Source: Cyclina sinensis (lineage: Eukaryota > Mollusca > Bivalvia > Venerida > Veneridae). From it: a DNA stretch of 64,000 nt. Location: the NCBI GenBank assembly GCA_012932295.1, contig JAAONU010000019.1:33516904-33580903 (forward strand), written 5' to 3'. This document shows positions 21,262-31,929 of this stretch, in pieces (the stretch's first letter is position 1; each line of letters starts with the position of its first letter). The notes under the pieces were generated by a model that worked only from the letters and a program-made list of their open reading frames with translations, was not told where the DNA came from and ran no database searches. The position numbers and the translations under genes were made by a program.

Positions 21262-21800
21262 GTGAAACGTCTGAAATGTTTTCTACGCGATCAAGTTAAG
21301 CTTCGTTTCAATTTAAATTTATATTCATCTCCAGTAGCGCAATATTCAGGCTATCCCGGAGCAGTGGTCAATACATTACGGTCAAATTTAACTGACATCA
21401 TGTATTTTTCACCCGATATTGTTGTTTTGCTTATTGGAACGAACGATCTATTTAGTCCAGATGTTACAGCAGTTTCCTTAACGACCTCCATTTTGGATTT
21501 GGTGGACAGCCTTTTTATTCCTATGTCATGTCAAGAAAGTACATGTAGGAGTACGTCAAATTCTACATCGCCAACCGACTTCCACTGGAAGGTATAGAGT
21601 CAACACGGAATGGTTCAACAACCGTGTTGACGAGACCAATCATTTGCTCTCTTTTAGAATACTCTTCTGGGGCTTAAAAGGATTTTGGTCACCAGAGGCT
21701 ACCGCACAGTCCTTTTCCACAGATGGAGTACATTAATCTGATGTGGGCCAGAAAAAGTTGTATTCAAACATCCGTGCTGCAGTGATACATACATTGAACA
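21262..21800 (+). pseudogene. SGNH-hydrolase-like domain of the DIRS-like element
   Basis: The frame reads SSPVAQYSGYPGAVVNTLRS, then SPDIVVLLIGTNDLFSP, whose GTND is the block-III Gly/Asn of the SGNH fold. Further on, in another frame, FSTDGVH is followed by a stop and then SDVGQKKLYSNIRAAVI; DGVH fits the block-V Asp-x-x-His catalytic pair. The nucleophile Ser block should lie upstream of about 21300 but is not clear. The role of such domains in retroelements is uncertain (possibly lipid or ester hydrolysis). At least one shift near 21530 and a TAA right after the catalytic His make this copy non-functional. Confidence 0.65.
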
Positions 21801-22227
21801 AATGGCTGCTATAAGTGTCAAGTTATGTATACGTTTTATAGTTTTCAATGTTCACTGTTTAACAATGAATTTCTGTCATATTTCCATAGTTTCAGATGCT
21901 ATGTACATTTTAGCCGTGACATACTGTATTATTTACAAGCATAGCTTTATAAATTATTTTATAAATCTTATATGTATAAGCGTTCTCTCGTGAGATATAG
22001 TTTTAGTCACGGACTGCATTATTTCTAATGAGCTATATGTACCGGATTATTAACACTTTATTTCAAATACAGGTGCATTTCTTGGTAGTACTATTTTAAG
22101 TTGTGTAAGCATAATTTGTTAAAGATTAACAAATATCAATTATTTTTTCTAAATTATGTTTTTATTAAAATGTTTTCAGCTTTGTGATGCTGTACCAGTC
22201 TGTTCTGTTTACCACTGTTTACTATGT
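21801..22227. other. AT-rich segment of the DIRS-like element between SGNH and minisatellite
   Basis: A 63-codon open frame (21802-21993) of mostly hydrophobic residues is present, but AT-rich composition alone can produce it. No motif is recognised. Confidence 0.4.
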
Positions 22228-22588
22228 GTTGTTTGTAATGTTCCAAGGCTGTTCCCTGATGTAAAAGTTTTTCCAGCCTAAGTTGTGATGTTCACGTTTT
22301 TCAAGACAATGTTCTGTTGTAAATGTTTTTCCAGACTAAGTTCTGATGTAAATGTTTTCCAGACTGAGTTCTAATGTCACTGTTCTGCCAGACTACGTTC
22401 TGGTGTAACTGTTTTTCCAGACTACATTCTGATGTAAATGTTTTTCCAGACTATGTTCTGAAGTACCTGTGTCCAGACTATGTTCTGATGTTAATATTTT
22501 TCCAGACTACGTTCCGATGTACATGTGTCCAGACTACGTTCTAATGTAAATGTTTTTTCCAGACTACATTCTGATATTAAAAAAAAAC
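22228..22588. repeat. Minisatellite, left part (~28-bp units)
   Basis: About a dozen degenerate units of TTTTTCCAGACTACGTTCTG followed by ATGTAAATG. The array is broken at 22589 by a hairpin element and resumes at 24690. Confidence 0.8.
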
Positions 22589-24684
22589 CAAGAGGGCCAT
22601 GATGGCCCTGGATCGTTCACCTGAGTACTTTGGCTGTAGGTTTGCTGTTAAGCAGTAAAGGCTCTATGAGAGAAAGTAGAAATATCTTTTATAAGCTATG
22701 GTGACCTTGACCTTGATCCAGTGAACTCAAAACCTACACATGGGTAGAGGTCCATGCAAGGAACCTCTATACTTAATATCAAAGATATTGGTCTATAAAT
22801 GAAGGCTATATGAGGTACAGTAGATAAATCTACTTTTAGCCTCGGTGACCTTTAACCTAATCTAATAATTTTAAAGCTTGATAAAGCTTGCTTCGTTCCA
22901 AATTTTAAAATTCTAGGCCTTGTGGTTTCAGACAAGAAGATTTTTAAAGATTTTCTTCTATATTGTTATTTAAAAGTTGTGACCCTCGAGCGGGGCTAAT
23001 ACTGACCCGAGGGACATTTATCTAACAAACTTGGTAGACGTCCACTAGACAATGCTGCATACCAAATATCTTAACTCTAGGTATTGTGGTTTCTGACAAG
23101 AAGATTTTTCACGTTTTTCCTATATAATTCTATGTAAAACATGTGACCCCTAGGGCAGGGCCTATTTTGACCAAGCGGCCATTATTTGAACAAACTTGTT
23201 AGAGGTCTATTAGATAATGCTGCACATCAAATATCTTAACTCAAAGACTTGTTGTTTATGACAAGAAGATTTTTTAAAGTTTTTCCTCTATAACTCTCTG
23301 TAAAACATGTGACCTCTGTGGCAGGGCCATTTTTGAACTAGGGTCCATGACTTAAACAAACTTAGTAGAGGTCCTCTAGACAATGCTTCATACAAAATAT
23401 CTTAACTCAAAGCCTTATGGTTTCTTCTGTGAAGATTTTTAAAACCTTTTGCTACATAACCCTATGTAAACAAGTGACCCCAGGGCTGGGCCTGTTTTGA
23501 CCCAGTGGCTATGATTTGAACAAACTTAGTAGAGGTCCACTAGACAATGCTACACACTAAATATCTAAGCTCTATAACTTACGGTTTCTGACAAGAAGAT
23601 TTTTAAAAGGTTTTTCCTATATAACCCTATGTAAAACAAGTGACCCCTGGGACGGGGTCATTTTTGACCCAGAGGCTATGATTTGAACAAACTTGGTAGA
23701 GGTCCTCTAGACAATGCTACACACTAAATATCTAAGCTCTAAAACTTACGGTTTCTGACAAGAAGATTTTTAAAGATTTTCCTATATAACCCTATGTAAA
23801 ACAATTTTTCCCTGGAGCGGGGCCATTTTTGACCCAGAGGCCACGATTTGAACAAACGTGGTAGAAGTCCACTAGACAATGCTACACATCAAATATCTAA
23901 GCTCTATAACTTACGGTTTCTGACAAGAAGATTTTTAAAGATTTTCCTATATAACTCTATGTAAAACAAGTGACCCCTTGGACGGGGCCATTTTTGACCC
24001 AGAGGCCATTATTTGAACAAACTTGGTAGAGGCCTACTAGACAATGCTTCATACTAAATATCTAAGCTCTATAACTTACGGTTTCTGACAAAAAGATTTT
24101 AAAAGATTTTCCTATATAACTCTATGTAAAACAAGTGACCCCGGGGCGGGGCCATTTTTGACCTAGAGGCCATGATTTGAACAAACTTGGTAGAGGTCCA
24201 CTAGACAATGATACATACCAAATATCTTAACTCTAGGCCTTCTTGTTTCTGACAAGAAGATTTTCAAGTTTTCCCTATATAACTCTATGTAAAATCAACT
24301 GAACCCTGGGGTGGGGTCAGTTTTGACCCAAGAGACATAATTTGAACAAAATTGGTAGAGGTCCACTAGATGATGCTTCATACCAAATATCAAAACTCCA
24401 GGCCTTGTGGTTTCGGAGAAGAAGATTTTTATAGATCCAACTTATAAAATCTATTTTTAGCTCCAGTGAACCAGAAATGCAATGGACCAAAACCATTTGA
24501 ACAATCTTGGTAGAGCTTCATACAAGGAACATTCCAGGCAAGTTTCATTAAATTTGCCCCATTGGTTTCAGAGGAGATGTCGTTTGAATGAAAAGTTGAC
24601 GACGGACGGACGGACGACCGACGGTCGACGGACAAAGACAGATCAGAAAAGCTCACCCTGAGCACTTTGTGCTCAGGTGAGCTA
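22589..24684 (-). mobile_element. Terminal-hairpin (Helitron-like) element inserted in the minisatellite
   Basis: The left end has CAAGAGGG, AGGGCCATGATGGCCCT, GTTCACCTGAGTACTTTGGC. The right end has GACGGACGGACGGACG and the full hairpin GCTCACCCTGAGCACTTTGT/GCTCAGGTGAGCTA. About ten core units of ~160 bp carry TAACCCTATGTAAAACAAG, GACCCAGAGGCCA and ACGGTTTCTGACAAGAAG. Units between 23500 and 24150 are most alike, so the array expanded locally. The minisatellite on both sides marks the target clearly. Non-coding. Confidence 0.85.
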
Positions 24685-24689
24685 GAAAA

Positions 24690-25030
24690 ATCCAGACTGC
24701 GTTCTGATGTACATGTTTCCAAACTATGATCTGATGTAAATGTTTTCCAGACTATGTTCTGATGTTAATGTTTTTCCAGACCACGCTCTGATGTAAATGT
24801 TTTCCAATCTACGTTGGATATACATGTTTCCGCCCCAGGTTTCAATTTGATGTATATTTTGTCAGACGATGTTATAGTATAGATTTCAAGACTGTTTAGT
24901 TATTCCAGACTATGTTCTGATGTAAACATTTTCAGACTCCGTCTGATGTACATGTGTTCGGGCTAAGTTCTTATTACAGACTATGTTCTGATGTACATGT
25001 TTTCTAGGCTATGTTTCTGAGGTACATGTC
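24690..25030. repeat. Minisatellite, right part
   Basis: Continues the 22228-22588 array: TCCAGACTGCGTTCTGATGT, TTCCAGACTATGTTCTGATG and so on, increasingly worn towards 25030. The gag frame begins soon after. Confidence 0.8.
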
Positions 25031-25149
25031 TTTATATGCTATCCTGGATTTCAACCATTTCTTTAGAGCATAGAGCTTTTGCCAGCGGTTTCAATTCATA
25101 TTATTTCAGGTTATTTCATTCATTTATAATTTATTTCTTCTCTTTCTAT

Positions 25150-26360
25150 CCAGATGAAAACGCAACCGACGGTCATACACAGTCAGCCAATGCCTGTTAC
25201 CATGCTGTACGTGGGGTGGCTCAACTCATATCACAGCAGATGAGAACATTCACAATGTGACAACAAGTCAAACTACAAAGAAAACAAAACTAAATAACAT
25301 TGGCTACACGCCTAATAAAAGACACAAACATAAACTTGGTCAGAAGTACAACAGTTCGCCTATGCCGTCACCGCCATCTAGGACATCTTCGAACATATTA
25401 CCCACGGTAACATCCACTCCAATGTCTACAACTGTACCACCTCCACAAAACCCTCTGCAGACACCACCTGTACAAGACCTAGAGAGTTCTTCTGCCATTT
25501 GCACTGAGTCGGACGACTCACAAAGCGAGGATGACATGTTTTCTTTAGATAATAGTGTACGTACTCACACATCTCATCTGGCAGGTAATACTGGTTTGGC
25601 CCAATTTAAAGAACCCGTATCTACACCCATTTCGCATTCAGTACCAAATAAAATAATCAGGAAAATTCAATCAAATAAGTTCATAGATTTCGCTTCTCTT
25701 CTGCCAAACATGGCCTTATTAATGTCGCATCAAGAAAATTTTTCGCTTACGGTCAATTCCAATAATCATTTAAGTCTTGTTCGCTCTACATCTACCAAGA
25801 AAATTCAAAACATTAAAAGCTCGACTACCGCTCTCCTGCGGTTTGTGGCAATCTACTCTGCAACCTACCCGCATGAGACCACATAGTTAATGAAATATGG
25901 GGAAATCGTGCGGGATCTAGCTCGTCGCAGGCCCGGCCTAGCATGGTCATATTACAATAGCCAGTTCCGCATGTCCAGAGAACGGCAGGTTATCCCCTGG
26001 GACAGGATCCACACCGAGATTTGAGTCATGGCTACCACACACCAACCTTTTCCTGTCTCAGTTCCCTCCTTTCAAGGCAATCGGCCCTTTCGTCCCATGT
26101 CCTACAGGTCTTTCAGATCCCCCAAAACCTCAGTCAGAAGACAGTCCAAATTCCTTGAAAACACCTGTTGGACATACAACAGAAGAGGTATCTGTCAAGT
26201 CCCGAGATGCCTTCGGCCACATATCTGCGGCTTCTGTAGAGGTCCACCCCATTCAAGCCAATGTACATACACCAGCAAAGAACAGGCTTTGTCAGCTGTT
26301 CCCTCCTCAACACCCACAGCCGTCAATACAACCGCAAAAATCCGTATTCCAAAACAGTAG
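25150..26360 (+). pseudogene. Gag-like ORF of the DIRS-like element
   Basis: A Pro/Ser/Thr-rich N-terminal stretch (25257-25560) with an acidic SDDSQSEDD patch leads to VPNKIIRKIQSNKFIDFASL, a block typical of DIRS-type gag proteins. Downstream MSRERQVIPWDRIHTEI is a remnant of the conserved helical region. CWTYNRRGICQVPRCLRPHI continues into CGFCRGPPHSSQC; this Cys/His cluster (about 26160-26260) is the nucleic-acid-binding knuckle. In life it would package the element RNA. Stops at 25884-25886 and near 26020 and a frame change at about 26155 break it, so no intact protein remains. Confidence 0.8.
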
Positions 26361-27340
26361 GTTTGACCCCTGGCTCACAACCCCCATTAAAGTTCCCACC
26401 CTAGCTAAATTCTTGACAGGTTATCACAATTTTAATTATTTGATCAAAGGTTTTACCCATGGTTTCCGTTTGGGTTACATTGGTCCTCGGGAATCAACTC
26501 TGTGTTCTAATTTGAAATCATGCATAGAGTTTCCTGAAATTGTTCACAATAAACTTCAAACCGAACTTTCAGAATATCGTATAAAAGGCCCTTTTTCAGA
26601 AAAACCTTTCAAAAATTTTCATATCAGCCCCATTGGCTTAGTTCCAAAAAACAACACAAGGAGAATTCCGCTTGATACATCATTTGAGTCATCCTGAGGG
26701 CAAATCTATTAATGACCATATTGACCCACAACTAGCTACAGTTAAATATTCCTCATTTGACGACGCTGTAGCAGCCTTCTTACAATTTGGCAAAGGTTGT
26801 TATTTGCGAAAACGAATATCAATAATGCATTTAGGTTAATACCTATACACCCGAAAGACCATGATCGGTTAGGTATCTTTTTTAACGGCAATTACTACTA
26901 TGACACTTGTTTACCGATGGGGGCGTCCAGTTCATACGCTATATTTGAGGCTTTCAGCTCTTCCTTACACTGGATTAGCACAAAACAATTAAACATACCT
27001 ACCTTAGTCCACATCCTAGACGATTTTTTATTCTTTGGCCACAGTTATGATGAGTGTCAGGGTTATCTTACAAATTTCTTGAATTATGTAATGTCACTGG
27101 TATCCCTATTAAAGACGAGAAAACTGAGAACGCTCGGCAGGTTATAACTTTCATGGGTTTTGAACTTGACTTCATAGCTATGGAGGCAAGGTTACCGCAA
27201 GATAAACTCACTAAACTTCAAACACTGCTCACATTTCATACAGGTCGAAGAAAAAATACCTTTAAAGATCTACAATCTTTGATAGGGCTATTAAATTTCT
27301 GTTGCTCTGTAGTTGTTCTGGGACGTTGATTTTTACGTCG
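26341..27340 (+). pseudogene. Reverse transcriptase of the DIRS-like element
   Basis: Starting at SRFDPWLTTPIKV, the reading continues with GFRLGYIGPR, FHISPIGLVPKN, then in a second frame GKSINDHIDPQ, then AFRLIPIHPKDHDRLGIFF (normally preceded by D..DAF; here it is NNAF), LPMGASSSYAIFEAF and HILDDFLFFG, which holds the two catalytic Asp residues. QVITFMGFELDF closes the domain. The first catalytic Asp, expected before AFRLIP, is Asn here. Frameshifts occur near 26660, 26790 and 27110. Order and motifs are those of DIRS-type RTs. Confidence 0.85.
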
Positions 27341-27880
27341 TTTAATTGACCTTACAGTGAAAGTTACAAATCCTCGTCATCATATAACATTGTTGGCTAA
27401 AAGCCGACGTGATCTTAAAGCAAGGAAATTGTTTGTACAACATTTTAATGGCAAGAATTTGATATTGGACCAACGCTGGTTATCTACACCTGCATTAGAT
27501 CTTTATACTGATGCAGCAGGTTCTCTTGGTTACGGGGCAATATTTCAAACTAGTTGGTTCTATGGGGTATGGCCGATACCAATGGCAAAGTTCGAAATTA
27601 CTTTTAAAAAACTATTTCCAATCATACTTGCCTTGGAAATTTGGGGCCCACGGTTGGGTAACAAATGCATTACATTACATTCAGATAACTATGCGGAAAT
27701 TCATATTAAAAATAAGCAATCTAGCAAGGATTCCCCTGTTATGAGACTTGTTCGCCGTTTGGTACTGGCATGCATGCAGTTCAATATATTAATTAATGCC
27801 AAACATATTTCCGGGAAAACTAATGCTACCTGATATACTTTCCCGTTTAAAGGTCAAACAGTTTCAACAGTTGGCCCCAC
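27341..27880 (+). pseudogene. RNase H domain of the DIRS-like element
   Basis: LDLYTDAAGSLGYGAIF carries the first catalytic Asp; KLFPIILALEIWG the Glu of the second block; ITLHSDNYAEIHIKN the third Asp; and KHISGKTNAT is followed by a stop where the fourth acidic residue (usually N..AD.LSR) is expected. RNase H removes the RNA strand during reverse transcription. A TGA at 27831-27833 interrupts the frame just before the conserved LSR-like text (YTFPFKG in frame, LSRLK one frame away). Confidence 0.8.
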
Positions 27881-28930
27881 ACATGGATGCACTACCAATA
27901 GAAGTCCCAGACAATCTGCTTCTTCTTCCCTGAACAGGGCTGTTCTCAACATCCTAAACAGCTATCTAGCACCTTCTACTCAACTTAGCTATCGTAATGC
28001 GGTCAACCAGTATTCCCGTTTCCATAACACACATTACTCTCATCACACACATAGTTTTTTCCCAATTTATAAGTTAACTATAAGTTAGCCCAATTCATTG
28101 GCGTAGGCCATGATATGGGTTTCAAACCATCCACAGTCACAACATTGGTATCAGCTTGATCATATTTTCATCGCATAAACAGATGGAACAATCCTTGCAA
28201 GTCTTTTATTATCCAAAAGCTCTTATACAGTATTAGAAGATCAAGAGTGCCAGACAAACGTCATGGTTTCACTCTCCCTCTCCTCAAATCATTGATTAAA
28301 ACCCTGAACGAAGTCACATCATGTACATATGTTCGCTTACTGATGAAAACTATGTTTTTAACAGCATTCTATGCTCTGCTCCATCAAGGGGAGCTTTCTG
28401 CTATAAAAAATGGAGCCAATAACATTGTCAAACTTGAAAATGTCAAACTTGAAAATGTGGCTTTCCATTATGAAGACTCAAGCCTTTCACAGGCTACTAT
28501 TACCCTTGACCATTTCAAGTATTCTCAGGGCAACATAGCAAAAATACTACTCAGTTGTTCCAAATCTAAGTCACTTTGTCCAGTTCGAACTTTATCTAAA
28601 TATGTTCAAACCCTCAACATGCACAAGGGCCCATTTTTCCGTTTCAGAAGTGGTGCTCCAGTAACCTCCTCTTTTTTCCGTCGTATCCTAAGGTCAGGTG
28701 TTGAAAAATGTCAATTTGACCCTTGCAAGTATACCACACATTCTTTCCGTATAGAAGGTACAACCTTAGCCTATGACCGGCAATTTTCCAATGCTTAAAT
28801 TCAGCAATTGGGTCGATGGTCTTCACAAGCTTTTATAAAATATTTAAGGCCAAGTGTCAATCGTAGTCATATCATCTTGAATGGTCATGCACCCATTTTT
28901 TTCCTTGACTGTCTGAGACATAGTTTGTAA
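27881..28930 (+). pseudogene. Tyrosine recombinase of the DIRS-like element
   Basis: After a divergent N-terminal part (SYRNAVNQYSRFHNTHYS), the catalytic region reads MKTMFLTAFYALLHQGELSA, where the usual Leu-Arg-x-Gly-Glu box has His in place of the first catalytic Arg. Then come THSFRIEGTTLAYDRQFSNA with the His-x-x-Arg pair, a TAA, and IQQLGRWSSQAFIKYLRP with the Trp and the nucleophile Tyr. The recombinase would integrate circular cDNA. The Arg-to-His change fits a single CGT to CAT transition. Stops lie near 28090, 28160 and 28796. Confidence 0.85.
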
Positions 28931-30213
28931 TGTCTCAGGCAGAGACTCAATTCCTCATACTGGTACTTGACCGTCTGACGCGGCAGGTGATGTAATGGTA
29001 CTTGGCCGTTTGAGGCGGAAAGTACCCGTGTTGGCTGGCCTGCCTAAAACAGTAATCTCATCCAATACCTGTGGTATTTATTTTTCATTTGTATATTCAT
29101 TGTTTATATATTTGTAAATAATCATGTTCATTTACCTTGTCTCACTGAAATATTCACCTGCCAGTTATGTGTGTTCACTTCGATTCACGGGCTCGTATGA
29201 CTGAGGCAGCGAGCTCCAATATTTGTTCAACAATTCCCCATAGTATTGAGATAATATGTCATATGTTTACTGTTGATTTATAAATATCATGACCATGTTA
29301 GGTCACTTTTTTGATAGGTCACTTTTTGGCTCGCCTGACAGAAGCAACGAGCTCCACACAGATAGTTTTGAACCTTATTCTGTTGTTTCTTGTAAAATAT
29401 TGTTGTTCACAGTCATACAGTCACCATATTTACTTGTTATATTTCTTGGTTCTTTTGTAAATATTGTGTTGCTCAAGGGTTTACACTAGACACATGTTGA
29501 TTGTAAGCTAACATGCTCAAATATATGATAATTCATTAATTGTTAGCCATACCTTTTTGTTTTCTATGGATAATTATTAGTATTGCTATACAAAAGTATT
29601 TGATCACATGCTGTTGTTTCTTGAATCTTAAGTCTATGTGGCAAAACTATTCATTATCGTAATAATAACTTTCATTCCCTCCTAAGGGTTATGTACAGTT
29701 CATCACACCTTTTCTATTTTCCCATACATAGTACACAGGGCCGAAGCTTTGATATAAAACAGATTAGATAAATTTATTTTATAAACATGTAAAATAATTT
29801 ATAACATTGTTGTACTTTTCGTTAATTGAATTTGCTTTCACTGATATGTTAATTTAGGCATTACCTTTAGCCAATCAGAGAGTCTATTTTAATCACATGA
29901 CTAACTCAGCCATTCAAGTTTCGGCATCTTCATTCTTTAGCCATTTCTGCGAAGGAAAACTCGCTTGTTCAATTTCCTCCACCTCGTCCTCCGTATACTC
30001 TCTTTTTGGCGGTTGTTTTTTTATTTTTTTTATTATTTACAGCACTTGTCTATTGATGTTAAGGCGGTTTCGTCGCCCATATATGGAAAATATATTATAT
30101 GTATACTTATTAACTTGTGAAACTTTTCTGGCAAATAAATAAATTTGCCCTTTTTCACTTAATAACTTTGTTATTTTTTATATTTTCCCATGCATAGTAC
30201 ACAGGGCCGAAGC
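28931..30213. other. Non-coding 3' region of the DIRS-like element
   Basis: Two imperfect copies of a ~25-bp block (CTGAGGCAGCGAGCTCCA near 29201 and CAGAAGCAACGAGCTCCACA near 29339) and several A/T-rich stretches occur. DIRS elements usually carry an internal complementary region here. I see no clear one, only a weak TCGCTTGTTCAATTT match between 29961 and 21026. Confidence 0.5.
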
Positions 30214-30238
30214 TTTGATGTAAAACAGATGAGATAAA
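29715..30238. repeat. Pair of 58-bp direct repeats near the right end of the DIRS-like element
   Basis: TATTTTCCCATACATAGTAC at 29715-29772 recurs as TATTTTCCCATGCATAGTAC at 30181-30238. Both continue with ACAGGGCCGAAGCTTTGAT; only a few bases differ. The copies are 466 bp apart. A short direct repeat in this position recalls the B1/B2 repeats of Ngaro/PAT-type elements. Confidence 0.75.
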
Positions 30239-30341
30239 AATGATATATTAAAGTGTTAATAATTAATGAACAAATGAAATACGCTACTATCAATTCCGTT
30301 TTTATATTTACGGCAATTTTCGCGTTTTCTGCCTTAACTTC
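30214..30341. repeat. Right inverted terminal repeat of the DIRS-like element
   Basis: Inverted counterpart of 20873-21000: AAGTGTTAATAATTAATG, ATCAATTCCGTTTTTATAT and CGCGTTTTCTGCCTTAACTT are visible. Confidence 0.75.
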
Positions 30342-31929
30342 AAATTATTACTGTGGTCTAGGTTCTACTTATTATATCATATTATAATTTGGATGTCTAA
30401 ATGATGCAAAACCAATTTAAATAATATCAAACTATTTAGATGCATTAATGACGTTCTTTTTTTCATGTACATTACATGCCAAGCAAATGCCGATAAAATC
30501 AAAAGGAACTGAAAATTCCTATTTCAGTAGAATCTACCATACGGATGAGAAGGCATGAATACAGCGCTTTATGGGTCTCTGTTGATAAGATCATAAGGCA
30601 CAGCCAGTTGATGACCCGAAATCAGTGCGATATGGCTCTCTGTTGATAGGATCATAAGACACCGCTATTTGATCTGGCGTTAAGATTATAAGACACCGTC
30701 CGTTTGTCGCTGATCAAGGCACTCTTGATTATTGGTATTACTTTGATATAAAATTAAATGCATAAAATATGTTCTGTTCTGCTTATGTGTATATTTTCAT
30801 AATTTGTAATATATATATACACTGTGTTGGAAAGAAATGCTATTAAAATTTGACAGGAATACGGGATAGATCCATATAATTTCTACTGTTACTGTAAGTA
30901 TAATTTTATTCGATTTCTGCATTATGATTCGCACCATTGTGTTCATATGTAGCTGAATATCACACAGTTCAAGTCCTGAATTCAGTGTTCCTGCGTTTGT
31001 TACCGAGGTGTGTGTGTGTTTTTTTTTTTTAATATTTAACATTCTTTCGTCTCACGGATAAGTTGCAAATGAACATAATTTGATTGGATACTGACAGCGA
31101 TGTGCCTCAGTCTTGCATTCTAAATGCCATGTTCCTGTTCGCTACAAGAATGTTTGCTTGGTGTGATTACATGCATTTGTCTCTTCCGGGTGCTGTAAAT
31201 GAGTAAAATGAAAATAAGGATGCTTCTTGCAAGAACTTTGCTTGAACTCAAATTTTTATCACATCCTGTAGTTCAGCTGACATAAACAAATAACATTAAC
31301 TGTTGTAGCAAAACATTGTTTCATTAGTCTGGATTACCTGCTCCTAACTGTTAAAGGTAGCACATACCAGTTTTTCAGCCACACATTCGAACTGGCCATG
31401 TAGAAATTATTAATGAGAGGGTATGATGCATTAACATGTGTATTGCTGAAGTCTAAATTAATTAATACATGAAGATATGGGTATTCAGAGTGGTCAGGAT
31501 GAGGTTCTCTTAGTTTTTTCCCTATTGAACAGTATTGAAATGCACTCAGTGTGAAGTAGGAGCTTGAAATTCGAAACTGATGAAAGCAGGTTATGTCAGT
31601 GGTTTCGGCTGCAGAAGTTCAATAGGATGCCGTCTGAGCTCGATACCGAAAAAAGTGTAGCGTTGACAGGTATCTAGCACTAGCTGATTTAGGTGTGCCA
31701 TAACAGACGAACAATTATCATGTAATGTTATGACTGTACCATGTGCCTTTGAATATCAGGCGACTTGTCTGTTTCATAGAATTTGCCTCGGCCAGGGGTC
31801 GAAAAGTGGGGCTTGGGAGTAGTTTCTTTCTTGTAGCTGATTTTTTAAGAGAAGTGTTTCATCTGAAATTTGAGTTTTTGTTGTAGATTGTCTTCAGTCC
31901 TATAAGAATAGCTGTACTTTTCTTTTCAG
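30342..31929. other. Unique-looking DNA upstream of the candidate exons
   Basis: Contains two similar ~50-bp blocks (GGGTCTCTGTTGATAAGATC at about 30571 and GGCTCTCTGTTGATAGGATC at about 30634) and a GTGTGTGT-T10 tract at 31010-31030. No first exon or promoter can be fixed. If the downstream exons are real, the 5' part of the gene is likely here or is lost in the DIRS-like insertion. Confidence 0.4.

Larger units (their letters stand above)
20873..30341 (+). mobile_element. DIRS-like tyrosine-recombinase retroelement, ~9.5 kb with insertions, inactive
   Basis: Inverted repeats of roughly 125 bp (20873-21000 and 30214-30341) bound, in order, an SGNH-hydrolase remnant, a minisatellite, gag with a Cys/His cluster, reverse transcriptase, RNase H and a tyrosine recombinase. 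This gene order and the inverted termini fit DIRS-order retroelements, which integrate by recombinase and not by DDE integrase. Removing the 2.1-kb hairpin element at 22589-24684 leaves about 7.4 kb. Every coding part carries stops or shifts. A 58-bp direct repeat near the right end (29715-29772, 30181-30238) recalls the split direct repeats of Ngaro/PAT-type elements, so the exact subgroup is open. Confidence 0.75.

Noticed and set aside
31010..31035. GT/T tract as a splice-site polypyrimidine region of an upstream exon
   Set aside because: No open frame follows it and the run is a simple repeat.
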